From Parabacteroides goldsteinii (GTDB lineage: Bacteria > Bacteroidota > Bacteroidia > Bacteroidales > Tannerellaceae): a stretch of DNA of 64,000 nucleotides. Made by a program: the position numbers and the translations under genes. The stretch spans positions 1 through 64,000 of the forward strand of contig NZ_JADNBB010000025.1 of the NCBI RefSeq assembly GCF_015550595.1, given 5' to 3'. Under the pieces are notes generated by a model, which saw only the letters and a list, made by a program, of their open reading frames with translations, was not told the origin of the DNA and did not search any database. Below, piece by piece: positions 7,385 to 14,423 of this stretch (position 1 is the first letter of the stretch; the number at the start of each line of letters is the position of its first letter).

Positions 7385-8470
7385 TTATTTGTGGGTTCTA
7401 ATATGTTTTTTTATACTCTCTGCAATTACCTCGCCTAATTTTGGGGGAACAGCATTTCCTATATAACGTGAAGCTTTAACTAAAGATACTTCTTGCTCAT
7501 TAGGAAAGAATTTATATTTTATCGGAAAAGTCTGGAACAATGCAGCTTCACGTGCTGAAATAGCCCTGTTCTGAACAGGATGTCCGAAACGCCCGTTACC
7601 TATACCTGTACAAAGTGTGGTCATCGTTGGAGCAGGCTCTTCCCAAGTCATGCGCCCATAAACACTACCAAAACTCTTACCACCTTCTTTCTTATGGCAA
7701 TTTAACATAAGTTCCTCTGGCCAATCTCTCCAGCTTCCACCATATGGCGTAGCCTCAATTCTTCTCATATTCAATGCAGACAAGGCCCGGCAGCGATGCA
7801 ACTTGTCTGTAGGACATTCTTCACCAGCTTGAAGAGGGGGAAGGTTACTGATTACATCGCCAACAGTCACGTAATTATCTTTTTGATGTGTTGGAGAAAT
7901 CAATTCAATCTCACCTAATTTCGAGGCTAGCAATACTAATCGCCTACGTGTCTGTGGTATGCCATAATCGGGACAATAAACCACATGATAGGAGACATAA
8001 TATCCTTCTGCCTCAAGTGTATTAACAAAGTCTCCTAATACTGATTGAAGTTTAAATGAAGCTATAGCCGGAACATTCTCCATTGTAACGATGTCTGGTT
8101 GCACATCTTTAACAAGACGTCCAAATTCATAAAGAAGGTTGTATTTTTTTTTATCTTTATTCTTGTTTTTAAATGCGTATGACGAAAAAGGCTGACAAGG
8201 AGCGCAACCAGCCAAAACTTTTATTGATTTCTTGGAATAGAAGGGTATTATGTCCTCTTTTTGAACTGTCCTAATGTCCTTGAAAATAAACTTTGCTTCG
8301 TTATTGGTTTCATATGCATACAAACAAGTCCAATCCAAATCGAAACCGGCTTTTATCTTGAGACCTTTTGACTTCATTCCATAGCTTAGTCCGCCTATTC
8401 CGCAAAATAGGTCAACCACCTCTATTGAAGGTAATTTCCCGCGTCGTTTATGTATTTTACTTTTAGGCAT
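7385..8470 (-). CDS. DNA (cytosine-5) methyltransferase
   Basis: This 361-residue C5-cytosine methyltransferase transfers methyl groups from S-adenosylmethionine to cytosine in a specific DNA site. Motif I is VDLFCGIGG (19-27), motif IV GCAPCQPFSS with catalytic Cys92, motif VI ENV (131-133) and motif VIII QTRRR (173-177). The target-recognition region spans about 195-300. The C-terminal motif X contains GNAVPP. Length is normal for a type II enzyme. The recognition sequence cannot be read from the sequence. No restriction endonuclease is encoded beside it. Instead it is followed by a GHKL kinase, a receiver and a caspase-like protein, so methylation may mark self DNA for a non-nuclease response (inference). 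Confidence 0.92.
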   Translation of the reverse strand: MPKSKIHKRRGKLPSIEVVDLFCGIGGLSYGMKSKGLKIKAGFDLDWTCLYAYETNNEAKFIFKDIRTVQKEDIIPFYSKKSIKVLAGCAPCQPFSSYAFKNKNKDKKKYNLLYEFGRLVKDVQPDIVTMENVPAIASFKLQSVLGDFVNTLEAEGYYVSYHVVYCPDYGIPQTRRRLVLLASKLGEIELISPTHQKDNYVTVGDVISNLPPLQAGEECPTDKLHRCRALSALNMRRIEATPYGGSWRDWPEELMLNCHKKEGGKSFGSVYGRMTWEEPAPTMTTLCTGIGNGRFGHPVQNRAISAREAALFQTFPIKYKFFPNEQEVSLVKASRYIGNAVPPKLGEVIAESIKKHIRTHK

Positions 8471-8472
8471 AT

Positions 8473-8673
8473 CTATTCTGTGATAAGTTCTCGTTTTTCA
8501 CATCCTAGCAAATCGGCAATTTTAGCTAGCGTCTGTAAGTCCGGCTGATGCATATTGGTACACCATTTACTTACTGTAACAGTTGATACGCCCAATTGTT
8601 CTGCCAGCCATTTGCTTGTTCTCTGTTTCTCCACAAGAACCACTTTAAGCCGATTAAGAGGTCTTACATTCAT
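8473..8673 (-). CDS. Cro/C1-type HTH regulator, first gene of cargo operon
   Basis: This 66-residue single-domain XRE-family protein has its helix-turn-helix at about residues 20-45 (WLAEQLGVSTVTVSKWC). Its size matches controller (C) proteins of restriction-modification systems, which time methyltransferase and effector expression. It is the first gene of a tightly packed five-gene operon, with two bases before the methyltransferase. Its promoter lies in the right terminal repeat and overlaps the palindrome at 8758-8783. The same palindrome controls the recombinase promoter at the other end. Autoregulation and shared control are inferred. Confidence 0.8.
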   Translation of the reverse strand: MNVRPLNRLKVVLVEKQRTSKWLAEQLGVSTVTVSKWCTNMHQPDLQTLAKIADLLGCEKRELITE

Positions 8674-8743
8674 CTTTATTTAATTAAAATCAAATGCAAA
8701 TATAATAAAAACAGGCAATATTACCAAATGCTTTATAGAAATG

Positions 8744-8882
8744 TATCCATAATTATAGTAGTTGAGTGTTGGTGCTCAACTACTATAAAGGTATAGAAAA
8801 ATATCACAACTATGAAATTATTTATATGCTATATTTCAATCATTTGCAATATAAAGTTAGGATAATATCAAGGTTAGGATAA
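8744..8882 (-). repeat. Right inverted terminal repeat of the trio element
   Basis: Reverse complement of 155-295 with few changes. The true element end is further out at 8908: bases 8883-8908 have no counterpart at the left, but they end in the same TTATCC hexamer and contain a TTATCCGAA / TTCGGATAA palindrome. The segment 8674-8743 is AT-rich leader of the HTH operon with no gene. Confidence 0.9.
8758..8783. promoter_or_regulatory. Right palindromic operator GTAGTTGAG-N8-CTCAACTAC
   Basis: Arms at 8758-8766 and 8775-8783 match the left operator, with the same eight-base spacing but a different spacer. The stem extends to TATA...TATA, where the left copy has ACGG...CCGT, so base pairing is preserved despite substitutions. 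It overlaps a minus-strand -7-like TACCTTTA (8786-8793) that would drive the HTH-methyltransferase operon. Confidence 0.6.
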
Positions 8883-8908
8883 CTATGGTTATCCGAAAAT
8901 TCGGATAA

Positions 8909-8914
8909 ACACCG
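8909..8914 (+). repeat. Right copy of 6-bp target duplication (ACACCG)
   Basis: Second copy of ACACCG, directly outside the right terminus. It matches 149-154 and could be the strand-exchange overlap region of the tyrosine recombinases. Confidence 0.8.
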
Positions 8915-9242
8915 GTTGCAGCCGGGGGAAAGGTATTCGGCACGCACCATGACGAAGCGACAGGCGGACGCGCTTCTGCGGAAAGACTTGCGGAAGTTCT
9001 GCGCCATGTTCCGCCAGTTCGGGCGTGACAGTCTGCTCCTTGCCACGCTCGCCTACAATGTCGGTCCATACCGGCTTTTGGGGAGCGGGAAGATACCCAA
9101 AAGCAAACTGATCCGAAAGCTGGAGGCTGGCGACAGGAACATTTACCGGGAATATATCGCTTTCTGCAACTACAAGGGTAAACGGCACGCCATGCTGCTC
9201 AAACGGAGAAAGGCGGAGTTTGCGCTGCTGTACATTCCGTAA
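8915..9242 (+). pseudogene. 3' fragment of conjugative-element lysozyme
   Basis: From 8916 the frame reads L-Q-P-G-E-R-Y-S-A-R-T-M and continues for about 108 codons to a stop at 9240-9242. It includes the helical core around LATLAYNVGPYRLLG typical of phage-type lysozymes. In CTnDOT-family elements this enzyme lies after the tra genes and is thought to open peptidoglycan for the mating apparatus. Here the trio element separates it from its N-terminal part (102-154). A TTG at 8916 could in theory start translation, but the catalytic N-terminus would be missing, so I treat it as inactive. Confidence 0.8.
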
Positions 9243-9263
9243 CATGGCAAATGCCTGACAAAT

Positions 9264-9299
9264 GAAAATCCGATGAAGCCGCAACTTCATCGGATTTTC
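9264..9299. terminator. Hairpin terminator after lysozyme
   Basis: A perfect 15-base stem GAAAATCCGATGAAG / CTTCATCGGATTTTC with a six-base loop separates the plus-strand lysozyme from the minus-strand gene block. It could serve both strands. Confidence 0.75.
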
Positions 9300-9305
9300 C
9301 GCTTT

Positions 9306-9527
9306 TCATACATTCGGGATTTTTCCTTTGCCGATTACTTCACCGTTCCTGCAATGCTCTATGATGCCGGGCAAAAATCCCATCTCCCCGATTGCGATAT
9401 GCCGGATATACTCCGCATATTCCTGACCTTGAAAATTCCTCCCCGTGAGGTTTTTGAAAATCATCCTTATGCTTGTTCCGTCATCACTGTACAGGATGAT
9501 TTTTCCGTTCTGTCTGATTTCTTCCAT
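9306..9527 (-). CDS. Small hypothetical protein of the conjugative element
   Basis: 73 residues, soluble, with an N-terminal stretch EEIRQNGKIILYSDDGTSIRM that reads like a short beta sheet. No family is recognised. It is the last gene of a minus-strand block that runs from 13.6 kb down to here, where PcfJ/PcfK-type genes mark a CTnDOT-like element. Accepted because its frame and orientation agree with that block and it ends just before a strong terminator. Confidence 0.5.
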   Translation of the reverse strand: MEEIRQNGKIILYSDDGTSIRMIFKNLTGRNFQGQEYAEYIRHIAIGEMGFLPGIIEHCRNGEVIGKGKIPNV

Positions 9528-9581
9528 GATTAAAACTTGTTTTTGTGAATACTATCGTAGATTGGGACAGCGGTTTCTTTG

Positions 9582-9623
9582 CTACTTTCTTTGTCCGCCA
9601 TCATGCTCACCGAAAGAAAGTAG
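9582..9623. terminator. Hairpin between two small conjugative-element genes
   Basis: Eleven-base arms CTACTTTCTTT (9582-9592) and AAAGAAAGTAG (9613-9623), followed by a second small GGCGGC/GCCGCC hairpin. This suggests transcript termination between 9645 and 9527 on the minus strand. Confidence 0.4.
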
Positions 9624-9644
9624 GGCGGCTTTCGCCGCCGCCAC

Positions 9645-9953
9645 TCAAAAACGGGTGTAGAGTCCCGTTACCATCGTGAACATTTCTTCCAGCATATCGC
9701 AGTATATGCCCTCGTGCGTTGCTATATCCTTTGTCTTGCACTCGAATGTCTTTTTACTGAACGTCCTGCGGTAGAAACGCATATTGTAAAGGTCTAAGCC
9801 GGCATCGTAGATGATGTCAAGGCGGTTTGCGCTCGTCTTGTTCCTCGCAAGGCTCATGCGTAAGCCGTTGCCCATGTCTATAAAGTCCTTGCTTCCCGTC
9901 ATGGCGGCAAAGCGTCTGCCGCCTATTTGCTGTAAAATCGTCTTTGCTATCAT
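9645..9953 (-). CDS. Hypothetical protein of the conjugative element (102 aa)
   Basis: 102 residues beginning MIAKTILQQIGGRRFAAMTG. The sequence is compact and basic-aromatic (MRFYRRTFSKKTFECK), as in small nucleic-acid-related proteins common in ICE accessory blocks. No named family is recognised. It lies between two other small minus-strand genes in an order typical of Bacteroidales conjugative elements, which is the main support for it being real. Confidence 0.65.
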   Translation of the reverse strand: MIAKTILQQIGGRRFAAMTGSKDFIDMGNGLRMSLARNKTSANRLDIIYDAGLDLYNMRFYRRTFSKKTFECKTKDIATHEGIYCDMLEEMFTMVTGLYTRF

Positions 9954-9998
9954 GCTTTTCTTGGTTTTAGGTTGGCGGTGCGGATACCGCCAACTTGT

Positions 9999-10244
9999 TT
10001 AACATTCTGTTATCTCGGCAATGGGTGTGTTTCGTTTCAGCCATTCCATCAGGCACTCCATATTGTACTCGCTTGTGATGACTGCCGTATGGCTGTCAAT
10101 GGCGGTAAACCTGCAGCTCTCGTAGTCGTCTATCCACCCTTTTAGGGTATCAACTCCCCACGCTTCGGCATCGTCAAAGATACCGTCCAATACTTTGATA
10201 GGCTCGCTGAACTTCACTATCAGCGTTTGGTAGGCTGCGTTCAT
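9999..10244 (-). CDS. Hypothetical protein of the conjugative element (81 aa)
   Basis: 81 residues starting MNAAYQTLIVKF. The frame is open further upstream inside the DUF3873 gene, but the ATG at 10244 overlaps the DUF3873 stop as ATGA, so I place the start there and infer translational coupling. Acidic and soluble, with no recognised domain. Confidence 0.6.
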   Translation of the reverse strand: MNAAYQTLIVKFSEPIKVLDGIFDDAEAWGVDTLKGWIDDYESCRFTAIDSHTAVITSEYNMECLMEWLKRNTPIAEITEC

Positions 10245-10474
10245 CGTCTGTCCTCCTTTTCTTCCTTTGCCGTGAGCCACTTGTCCCGTGCGGCTCGGCA
10301 CTCGTCCAATGTGGGTTTGACACAAGAGAACAACTCTCCGTTTGTGGGATGGCGGTAGTCGTACTGCACAAGTGTCCGCTTGCGTCTGCCGATACCTAAT
10401 TGGAAACGCTCGTATTTCTCCGTACCTGCTTCAGTGCAGGTGCTTATTCCGTTGATGGTCATTCGTGTTGCCAT
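10241..10474 (-). CDS. DUF3873 family protein
   Basis: 77 residues beginning MATRMTINGISTCTEAGTEKY, with the central YDYRHPTNGELFSCV segment characteristic of DUF3873, a small family found almost only in Bacteroidetes conjugative elements. Function unknown. Its ATGA overlap with the next gene suggests co-translation. The family call rests on pattern memory of that segment. Confidence 0.7.
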   Translation of the reverse strand: MATRMTINGISTCTEAGTEKYERFQLGIGRRKRTLVQYDYRHPTNGELFSCVKPTLDECRAARDKWLTAKEEKEDRR

Positions 10475-10494
10475 AATCGTTGATTTTAGAGTGG

Positions 10495-10752
10495 TTAAAA
10501 ATGTACTGACAAAACTCTGTTGCGCATCACCATTTCGGGGTCGCTTGTATAGCGTTGGTGCAGGTAGAAATGGTGGGAGCCGAAGCCGTAAAGGAAGAAC
10601 CTGTCAAGTTCGTGCTTCTCGGCAAAGTCCTTTACACTCCGTCTTAACTGCCCCTCACTCGTTGCAAGAGTGAGGAGGTTCACAAATTCAATGAACATCG
10701 TGGGGATTTTATCGTCCCACAGACAAACCATGCTTTCAATTCTTACTTCCAT
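10495..10752 (-). CDS. Hypothetical protein of the conjugative element (85 aa)
   Basis: 85 residues, mostly helical, with an aromatic tail FFLYGFGSHHFYLHQRY. No family is recognised. It sits between DUF3873 and the PcfJ-like gene, short spacings on both sides, same strand. Confidence 0.6.
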   Translation of the reverse strand: MEVRIESMVCLWDDKIPTMFIEFVNLLTLATSEGQLRRSVKDFAEKHELDRFFLYGFGSHHFYLHQRYTSDPEMVMRNRVLSVHF

Positions 10753-10776
10753 ACTATTGGGTATTATAGGTTGATA

Positions 10777-12066
10777 CTATGCCGCTTCCATCCGCTGGCG
10801 GATAAGGTTCACGTTGCTGTTCACAAGGTTTACAATGCGGTCGTGGTACTCGGTATTGGAATTGTGCAAGCCACGACTTTGCACCACTTCCAATGTCTTC
10901 AAGGAAACCTCCACCGTTTCTATGCGCTTGCCGTCAATGGTTGCGGATAGGATAAGGGAGTTCTTTTCAAGGAAATAGGAGTTGGAAAACACGCAATGGT
11001 GCAGTTCCGTCCCTTCCGCTGCAAACTCCGCAACGCTCTCCAACACACGCACCTGCAAAGTGCCGTCCGTGAAGGCTATGCCGAAAAATATGCCTTTGAG
11101 TTTGCGGTATGCCTTCTCGTGTTTCTTCGCTTGGCGGATGCGTTCCTCCAATTTCTTGCGCTCTATCTCCTTGTTGCGCTTGTGCATAAGTCTGTCATGT
11201 TCGGCTTTGAGGTCGGAGGGGCAGACGTACTTCGGGCTGTTCGTGTCCTTGCCGAAAAGCCGCAGGAGGTCTATGGTGTCACGCCACATGGAGCCGTCAG
11301 CAATGGTGTAGCCGTTGCGGATACATATCTTCACGGATGCCCAATACCTCTCTATGTCAAAGGAACTGCGGATATAGTGGCGCAACATGGGATATTGCCC
11401 TGCTTTCAACAGCGTTTCGGATCGGCTGTCGGAAAGGATAGCCGTGAAAAGGTCGTAAGGCAGTATGTTGTGGTATTCGCCATTGAAGCCGTTGCGTTTC
11501 AGTTCGGGAATGAAACGCTGTCGGGGATAAGTGCAGACGGGGTTTATATCGTATGCACGGAGTTTGTTGTTCTTGCGTACCTCCATGTCGCTGTATTCCG
11601 CCCATAGGTCGTAGTAAAGTATGGACATTCCTCGCAGTCGGGCGACAGTGACGGTTGTGCCTTTGGGCGAAATCCACCTTTGCACCACTTCATAAATGGA
11701 ATACTCGGCTGCCTGCCCTGCCTTGTATCGGGATTTGACGAAGAAGAAGCGTATCACTTGGTACTGCTTGCAGGTGGTGATGATGCAGAAATACTCGTTC
11801 TCGTTGAAAACCCTCTTTCGGGTGCGCAACGCTTCCAACTCCATGCCGCAATCCGGGCATGTGCATCCGCAAACGGTGTCCGCAAGGTCGTGTTCACTTT
11901 TCCACGAATGTCCGCACTCGGTGCAGATGTTCGTGCCGTCCGCCCTCTTGATGGCGTAATGCTTGAAGCAATGGCGGAAAGCGTATGCCCTCTGTGTGGC
12001 GGTCAATTTCGGCAGTCGCTCGCTCAATCGTGCGACTTCCTGCTGTATGGGTGTTCTCGGTTTCAT
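10777..12066 (-). CDS. PcfJ-like conjugative-element protein
   Basis: 429 residues from the ATG at 12066 (MKPRTPIQQEVARL). The longer open frame begins inside the upstream PcfK-like gene and is rejected. PcfJ-like proteins occur in pairs with PcfK in Gram-positive plasmids and Bacteroidales ICEs; their role in transfer is not settled. Visible features are a cysteine cluster near residues 35-75 (CTECGHSW, CGCTCPDCGME) that looks like a zinc ribbon, and a C-terminal region with LHHCVFSNSYF typical of the family. It starts two bases after the PcfK-like stop. Confidence 0.82.
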   Translation of the reverse strand: MKPRTPIQQEVARLSERLPKLTATQRAYAFRHCFKHYAIKRADGTNICTECGHSWKSEHDLADTVCGCTCPDCGMELEALRTRKRVFNENEYFCIITTCKQYQVIRFFFVKSRYKAGQAAEYSIYEVVQRWISPKGTTVTVARLRGMSILYYDLWAEYSDMEVRKNNKLRAYDINPVCTYPRQRFIPELKRNGFNGEYHNILPYDLFTAILSDSRSETLLKAGQYPMLRHYIRSSFDIERYWASVKICIRNGYTIADGSMWRDTIDLLRLFGKDTNSPKYVCPSDLKAEHDRLMHKRNKEIERKKLEERIRQAKKHEKAYRKLKGIFFGIAFTDGTLQVRVLESVAEFAAEGTELHHCVFSNSYFLEKNSLILSATIDGKRIETVEVSLKTLEVVQSRGLHNSNTEYHDRIVNLVNSNVNLIRQRMEAA

Positions 12067-12068
12067 AA

Positions 12069-12491
12069 TCAGAAATTGAATAGGTTGGGTTGTTGTACTT
12101 CTTGTGCGGTCGCTTTGGTGGCGGTTCTCGGCTTGCTGCGGTTCTGCAACTTGCGGAGTTCCTCCTCTTGGTATCTGCGGAGTGCGTTCTGCCGTGCTTC
12201 CGCCTTTTCCTCTGCCGTGAGTTCCACCACGTGGTTCACCGCCACTTGGCATTGGATTAGCTTGCCCACCTCTATCTCGTTCTCGTCATAGTAGTGGACT
12301 GCTTGCCCGAATATCTCCCCGTCCGTGAAGCCGTTGCAACCGCTCCGCTGCACATAGTTGAGAATGTAGGTGACGCAATCGTCTATGTTCTTGGCAGGGT
12401 TGCGGTAGTTCTTGGCAAAGAGCGTATCTTCCGCCGCACGTTGCTCCAAGTACATCTGTATCGTTCTCTTGAAATGTTCTGTTCCTTTCAT
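12069..12491 (-). CDS. PcfK-like conjugative-element protein
   Basis: 140 residues from the ATG at 12491 (MKGTEHFKRTIQMYLEQRAA). Upstream in-frame sequence overlaps the neighbouring gene and is not used. The NIDDCVTYILNYVQ and FTDGEIFGQAVHYYDE segments match the PcfK family. The C-terminus is charged and probably disordered. Always found beside PcfJ, as here, with two bases between the genes. Confidence 0.8.
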   Translation of the reverse strand: MKGTEHFKRTIQMYLEQRAAEDTLFAKNYRNPAKNIDDCVTYILNYVQRSGCNGFTDGEIFGQAVHYYDENEIEVGKLIQCQVAVNHVVELTAEEKAEARQNALRRYQEEELRKLQNRSKPRTATKATAQEVQQPNLFNF

Positions 12492-12507
12492 ATCGCTGTC
12501 GTTTTTA

Positions 12508-13104
12508 TCAGTTATACATTTTTCCGTTTCCCAAAAACTCGTAGTCGTTGGCTGCGCAACTCTCCTCAAAACTCTCTTCGCTGCACTGGTATTCCATATC
12601 GTCACGGCACGACTTGAAGAAGCTGTCAAGGCACTTGTCCATGAGGTCGTACAGAGTGGTTCGGGTGTCGGGGGCTTTCAGAAAGTCGTAGATGGGTCGC
12701 AGGATGTCCTCGTCTGCGCAATAGCCTGTCAGTACGCAACAGTTATCCGTGAATATCCGGCTTCTACGTTGCTTATTGAAATTTCCTTTGAGGTAATAGG
12801 TTTTCGGCTTGAATAGGATGTGCCAATAGTTATTGACGATGTATTTCAGAAGCCGTATGCCGCAGAGTTCCTCCTCTTTTCCGCTGTAACGTGAGGTGAA
12901 ACGGTAGGAATAACGGCACGTGTCGTAACTCCAATCGTTCACTTTGACTTTGAACACACTTTCAAATGCTTCCAGCGTGTTGCGGTTGTCACTGTCCCAA
13001 CCGTATTCAAAAGTGCGTAGCCATTCATTGTATGCGGTATCTCTCGCTGCTGCGGAGAGTTCGGCTAATTGGAATAGGTCGTATGTCCTTGTTATCGTTC
13101 TCAT
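12508..13104 (-). CDS. Conserved hypothetical protein (phage/ICE type)
   Basis: 198 residues. The N-terminus, with DLFQLAELSAAARDTAYNEW and a following EAFESVFKVKVNDWSYD, resembles a family of uncharacterised proteins common in phages and conjugative elements, where a similar helix and W-rich strand occur. I cannot name the family. Soluble, cysteine-rich C-terminal part. It heads the PcfK-PcfJ group with a 16-base gap. Confidence 0.6.
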   Translation of the reverse strand: MRTITRTYDLFQLAELSAAARDTAYNEWLRTFEYGWDSDNRNTLEAFESVFKVKVNDWSYDTCRYSYRFTSRYSGKEEELCGIRLLKYIVNNYWHILFKPKTYYLKGNFNKQRRSRIFTDNCCVLTGYCADEDILRPIYDFLKAPDTRTTLYDLMDKCLDSFFKSCRDDMEYQCSEESFEESCAANDYEFLGNGKMYN

Positions 13105-13116
13105 ATCGCTGTCATT

Positions 13117-13338
13117 TTAGATGGTCTGTTTCAGTATCTCTCTCCAATAGGTCGGCTGCACTTCGCTCAAAAGGAAGTCTGTAAAGTCCCTCCGTGCGTC
13201 CTTGTTCAGTTCTCGGTAGAGTTCACGGAACACGGATATGTTGCCGTTGATGTACGTTTCCACCATGTACACGAAGATGTTGTCCACCTCGTAGTATCTG
13301 CATTGCTGCGCTGCCGTTTTGCTGCTTCTCTTTGCCAT
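13117..13338 (-). CDS. Small hypothetical protein of the conjugative element (73 aa)
   Basis: 73 residues from MAKRSSKTAAQQCRYYEV. An in-frame upstream ATG at 13368 would overlap the next gene upstream, so the internal start is preferred. The sequence YINGNISVFRELYRELNKDARRDF suggests helices. No family recognised. Confidence 0.55.
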   Translation of the reverse strand: MAKRSSKTAAQQCRYYEVDNIFVYMVETYINGNISVFRELYRELNKDARRDFTDFLLSEVQPTYWREILKQTI

Positions 13339-13349
13339 GTCGGTAAGGG

Positions 13350-13565
13350 TTAAAGGGTGAATAACCAAAGGATGAAACCGAAGAAGGCGGTTGCGGAAAG
13401 GATAGCCACGATTACGCCTATCGCCACTCGGAACACTCCGTTTACAATCTCTCTAATGATGCCCCAAAGGATGCCGAACACCACGAAGGCGGTGCGCACA
13501 ATCAAGCCGCATATCGCAAGCCCTATGTACTGCGCCATTTGTCTGAAATTTGCCGTTGCCGTCAT
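13350..13565 (-). CDS. Small membrane protein of the conjugative element (71 aa)
   Basis: 71 residues with two hydrophobic helices (about 14-40 and 45-70), rich in Ile, Val and Gly, so probably an inner-membrane protein. No family recognised. First gene of the minus-strand block: no further conjugative-element gene is visible to its right. Confidence 0.6.
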   Translation of the reverse strand: MTATANFRQMAQYIGLAICGLIVRTAFVVFGILWGIIREIVNGVFRVAIGVIVAILSATAFFGFILWLFTL

Positions 13566-14389
13566 ATTTTCGCTGTTTTTGATTTTTTGTTTTTTTAATG
13601 CGGATTCAAGAGTTGAGGGAGTTGAGTTTCAAACTATCTTATCTGCCTCTCGTTTATCCGACATTTTTTTTATGCGTCTTTCTGTCGCATCGGTCGTTTT
13701 CGTTTCGGGTGCTTGAAAAGGTAGGGATTAGGGGATGCAAGGTTTTTCGGGAAAAATACTACCCATAGGGCTGGAGATTTTTTCCGAAAACAGGAGGCTT
13801 GACCTTGCATTCCCGTCCAATCCCGGAATTACCTTTGCGCCCAGAACGGAAATGACAACCTGATGCGCTCCCTGAAAGATGCGAAAATGGAGGTAAACGG
13901 AAGTGGAGGCAGATTGGACAGGAAAACTTCGAAAGAGAAATCCGTGAAAAAGGGAAAACGCCAAAAGGAAAAGGGACACTGCCGGAGGCGTGAAACCGGG
14001 CAAACCACCGGCAAGGAAGTATGATTTTATATGTTTGGCCGAGCGTGTCCGGTCTGACGGATAAAATCATTCTTCCCGGTTTGCCTGCCGTGTGTGACGG
14101 CTTGTTCCATTCATGGATCGGGCGGTCAGACACGGCTTTCCGCTTACGGCTCAAAGGAACAGCAAAAAAGAAAAATCGTCAGAAACCCGTAAAAGCACCT
14201 CTTTGGCATAAGCACAAAAGAAATGGGCCTTGCATCATCAGTCTAAACTGTTGTTTAGGCGTGATGCAAAGCCCTTTTCTCCGCTTATGCGGCAGTCGGC
14301 ATACGTTCGTTCAAAATCCTTTTGTACGATGGTGTGCCGACGGATAAAATCGCTTTTACGGAAAAACTTGTATGAGAAGAAAAAAATTA
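13566..14389. other. Gene-free, palindrome-rich end region of the conjugative element
   Basis: About 820 bases without a convincing gene between the last conjugative-element gene and the SusC locus. Several imperfect inverted repeats lie in series: arms 14016-14030 / 14061-14075 (one mismatch), 14087-14098 / 14125-14136 (one mismatch), and the nested structure at 14187-14361. The expected larger accessory genes of CTnDOT-like elements (helicase/methylase, topoisomerase) are absent, so the element is either truncated here or this is its end. No attachment-site duplication can be tested within the window. Confidence 0.5.
14187..14361. repeat. Nested imperfect palindrome (175 bp)
   Basis: Nested arms: CCGTAAAAGC (14187) with GCTTTTACGG (14352); GCATAAGC (14206) with GCTTATGC (14283); GGGC (14225) with GCCC (14271); TTGCATCA (14230) with TGATGCAA (14262); CTAAAC (14243) with GTTTAG (14253). 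A side hairpin, GTCGGCA...TGCCGAC, branches from the right half. The order is consistent with one long folded structure. It could be a structured RNA, a recombination or transfer site, or a decayed mobile-element end. Confidence 0.6.
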
Positions 14390-14413
14390 GGGAGATTCAT
14401 TTCAAAATCTCCC
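14390..14413 (+). terminator. Hairpin upstream of the susC promoter
   Basis: GGGAGAT / ATCTCCC arms around a 10-base loop, followed by GTTTTATTG. It would insulate the SusC promoter from transcripts entering from the conjugative element. Confidence 0.5.
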
Positions 14414-14423
14414 GTTTTATTGT

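Larger units (their letters stand above)
155..8908. mobile_element. RIT-like element (three tyrosine recombinases) carrying a five-gene defence-like operon
   Basis: This 8,754-bp element is bounded by ACACCG direct repeats and by inverted terminal regions about 140 bp long. Both ends start with TTATCC. Three overlapping recombinase genes run inward from the left end. A five-gene operon (HTH, cytosine methyltransferase, GHKL kinase, receiver, caspase-like protein) runs inward from the right end. The two sets converge on a terminator at about 3.9 kb. Recombinase-in-trio (RIT) elements are a known class with three adjacent tyrosine recombinases and flanking inverted repeats. I assign this element to that class by architecture. 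The element is visibly AT-rich compared with the conjugative-element DNA that it interrupts. The target is a lysozyme gene, and excision in silico repairs that gene. Confidence 0.85.

Noticed and set aside
4055-8673. Reading the cargo operon as a classical type II restriction-modification system
   Set aside because: No protein shows a recognisable PD-(D/E)xK, HNH or GIY-YIG nuclease motif. The genes after the methyltransferase are signalling and caspase-like proteins instead.
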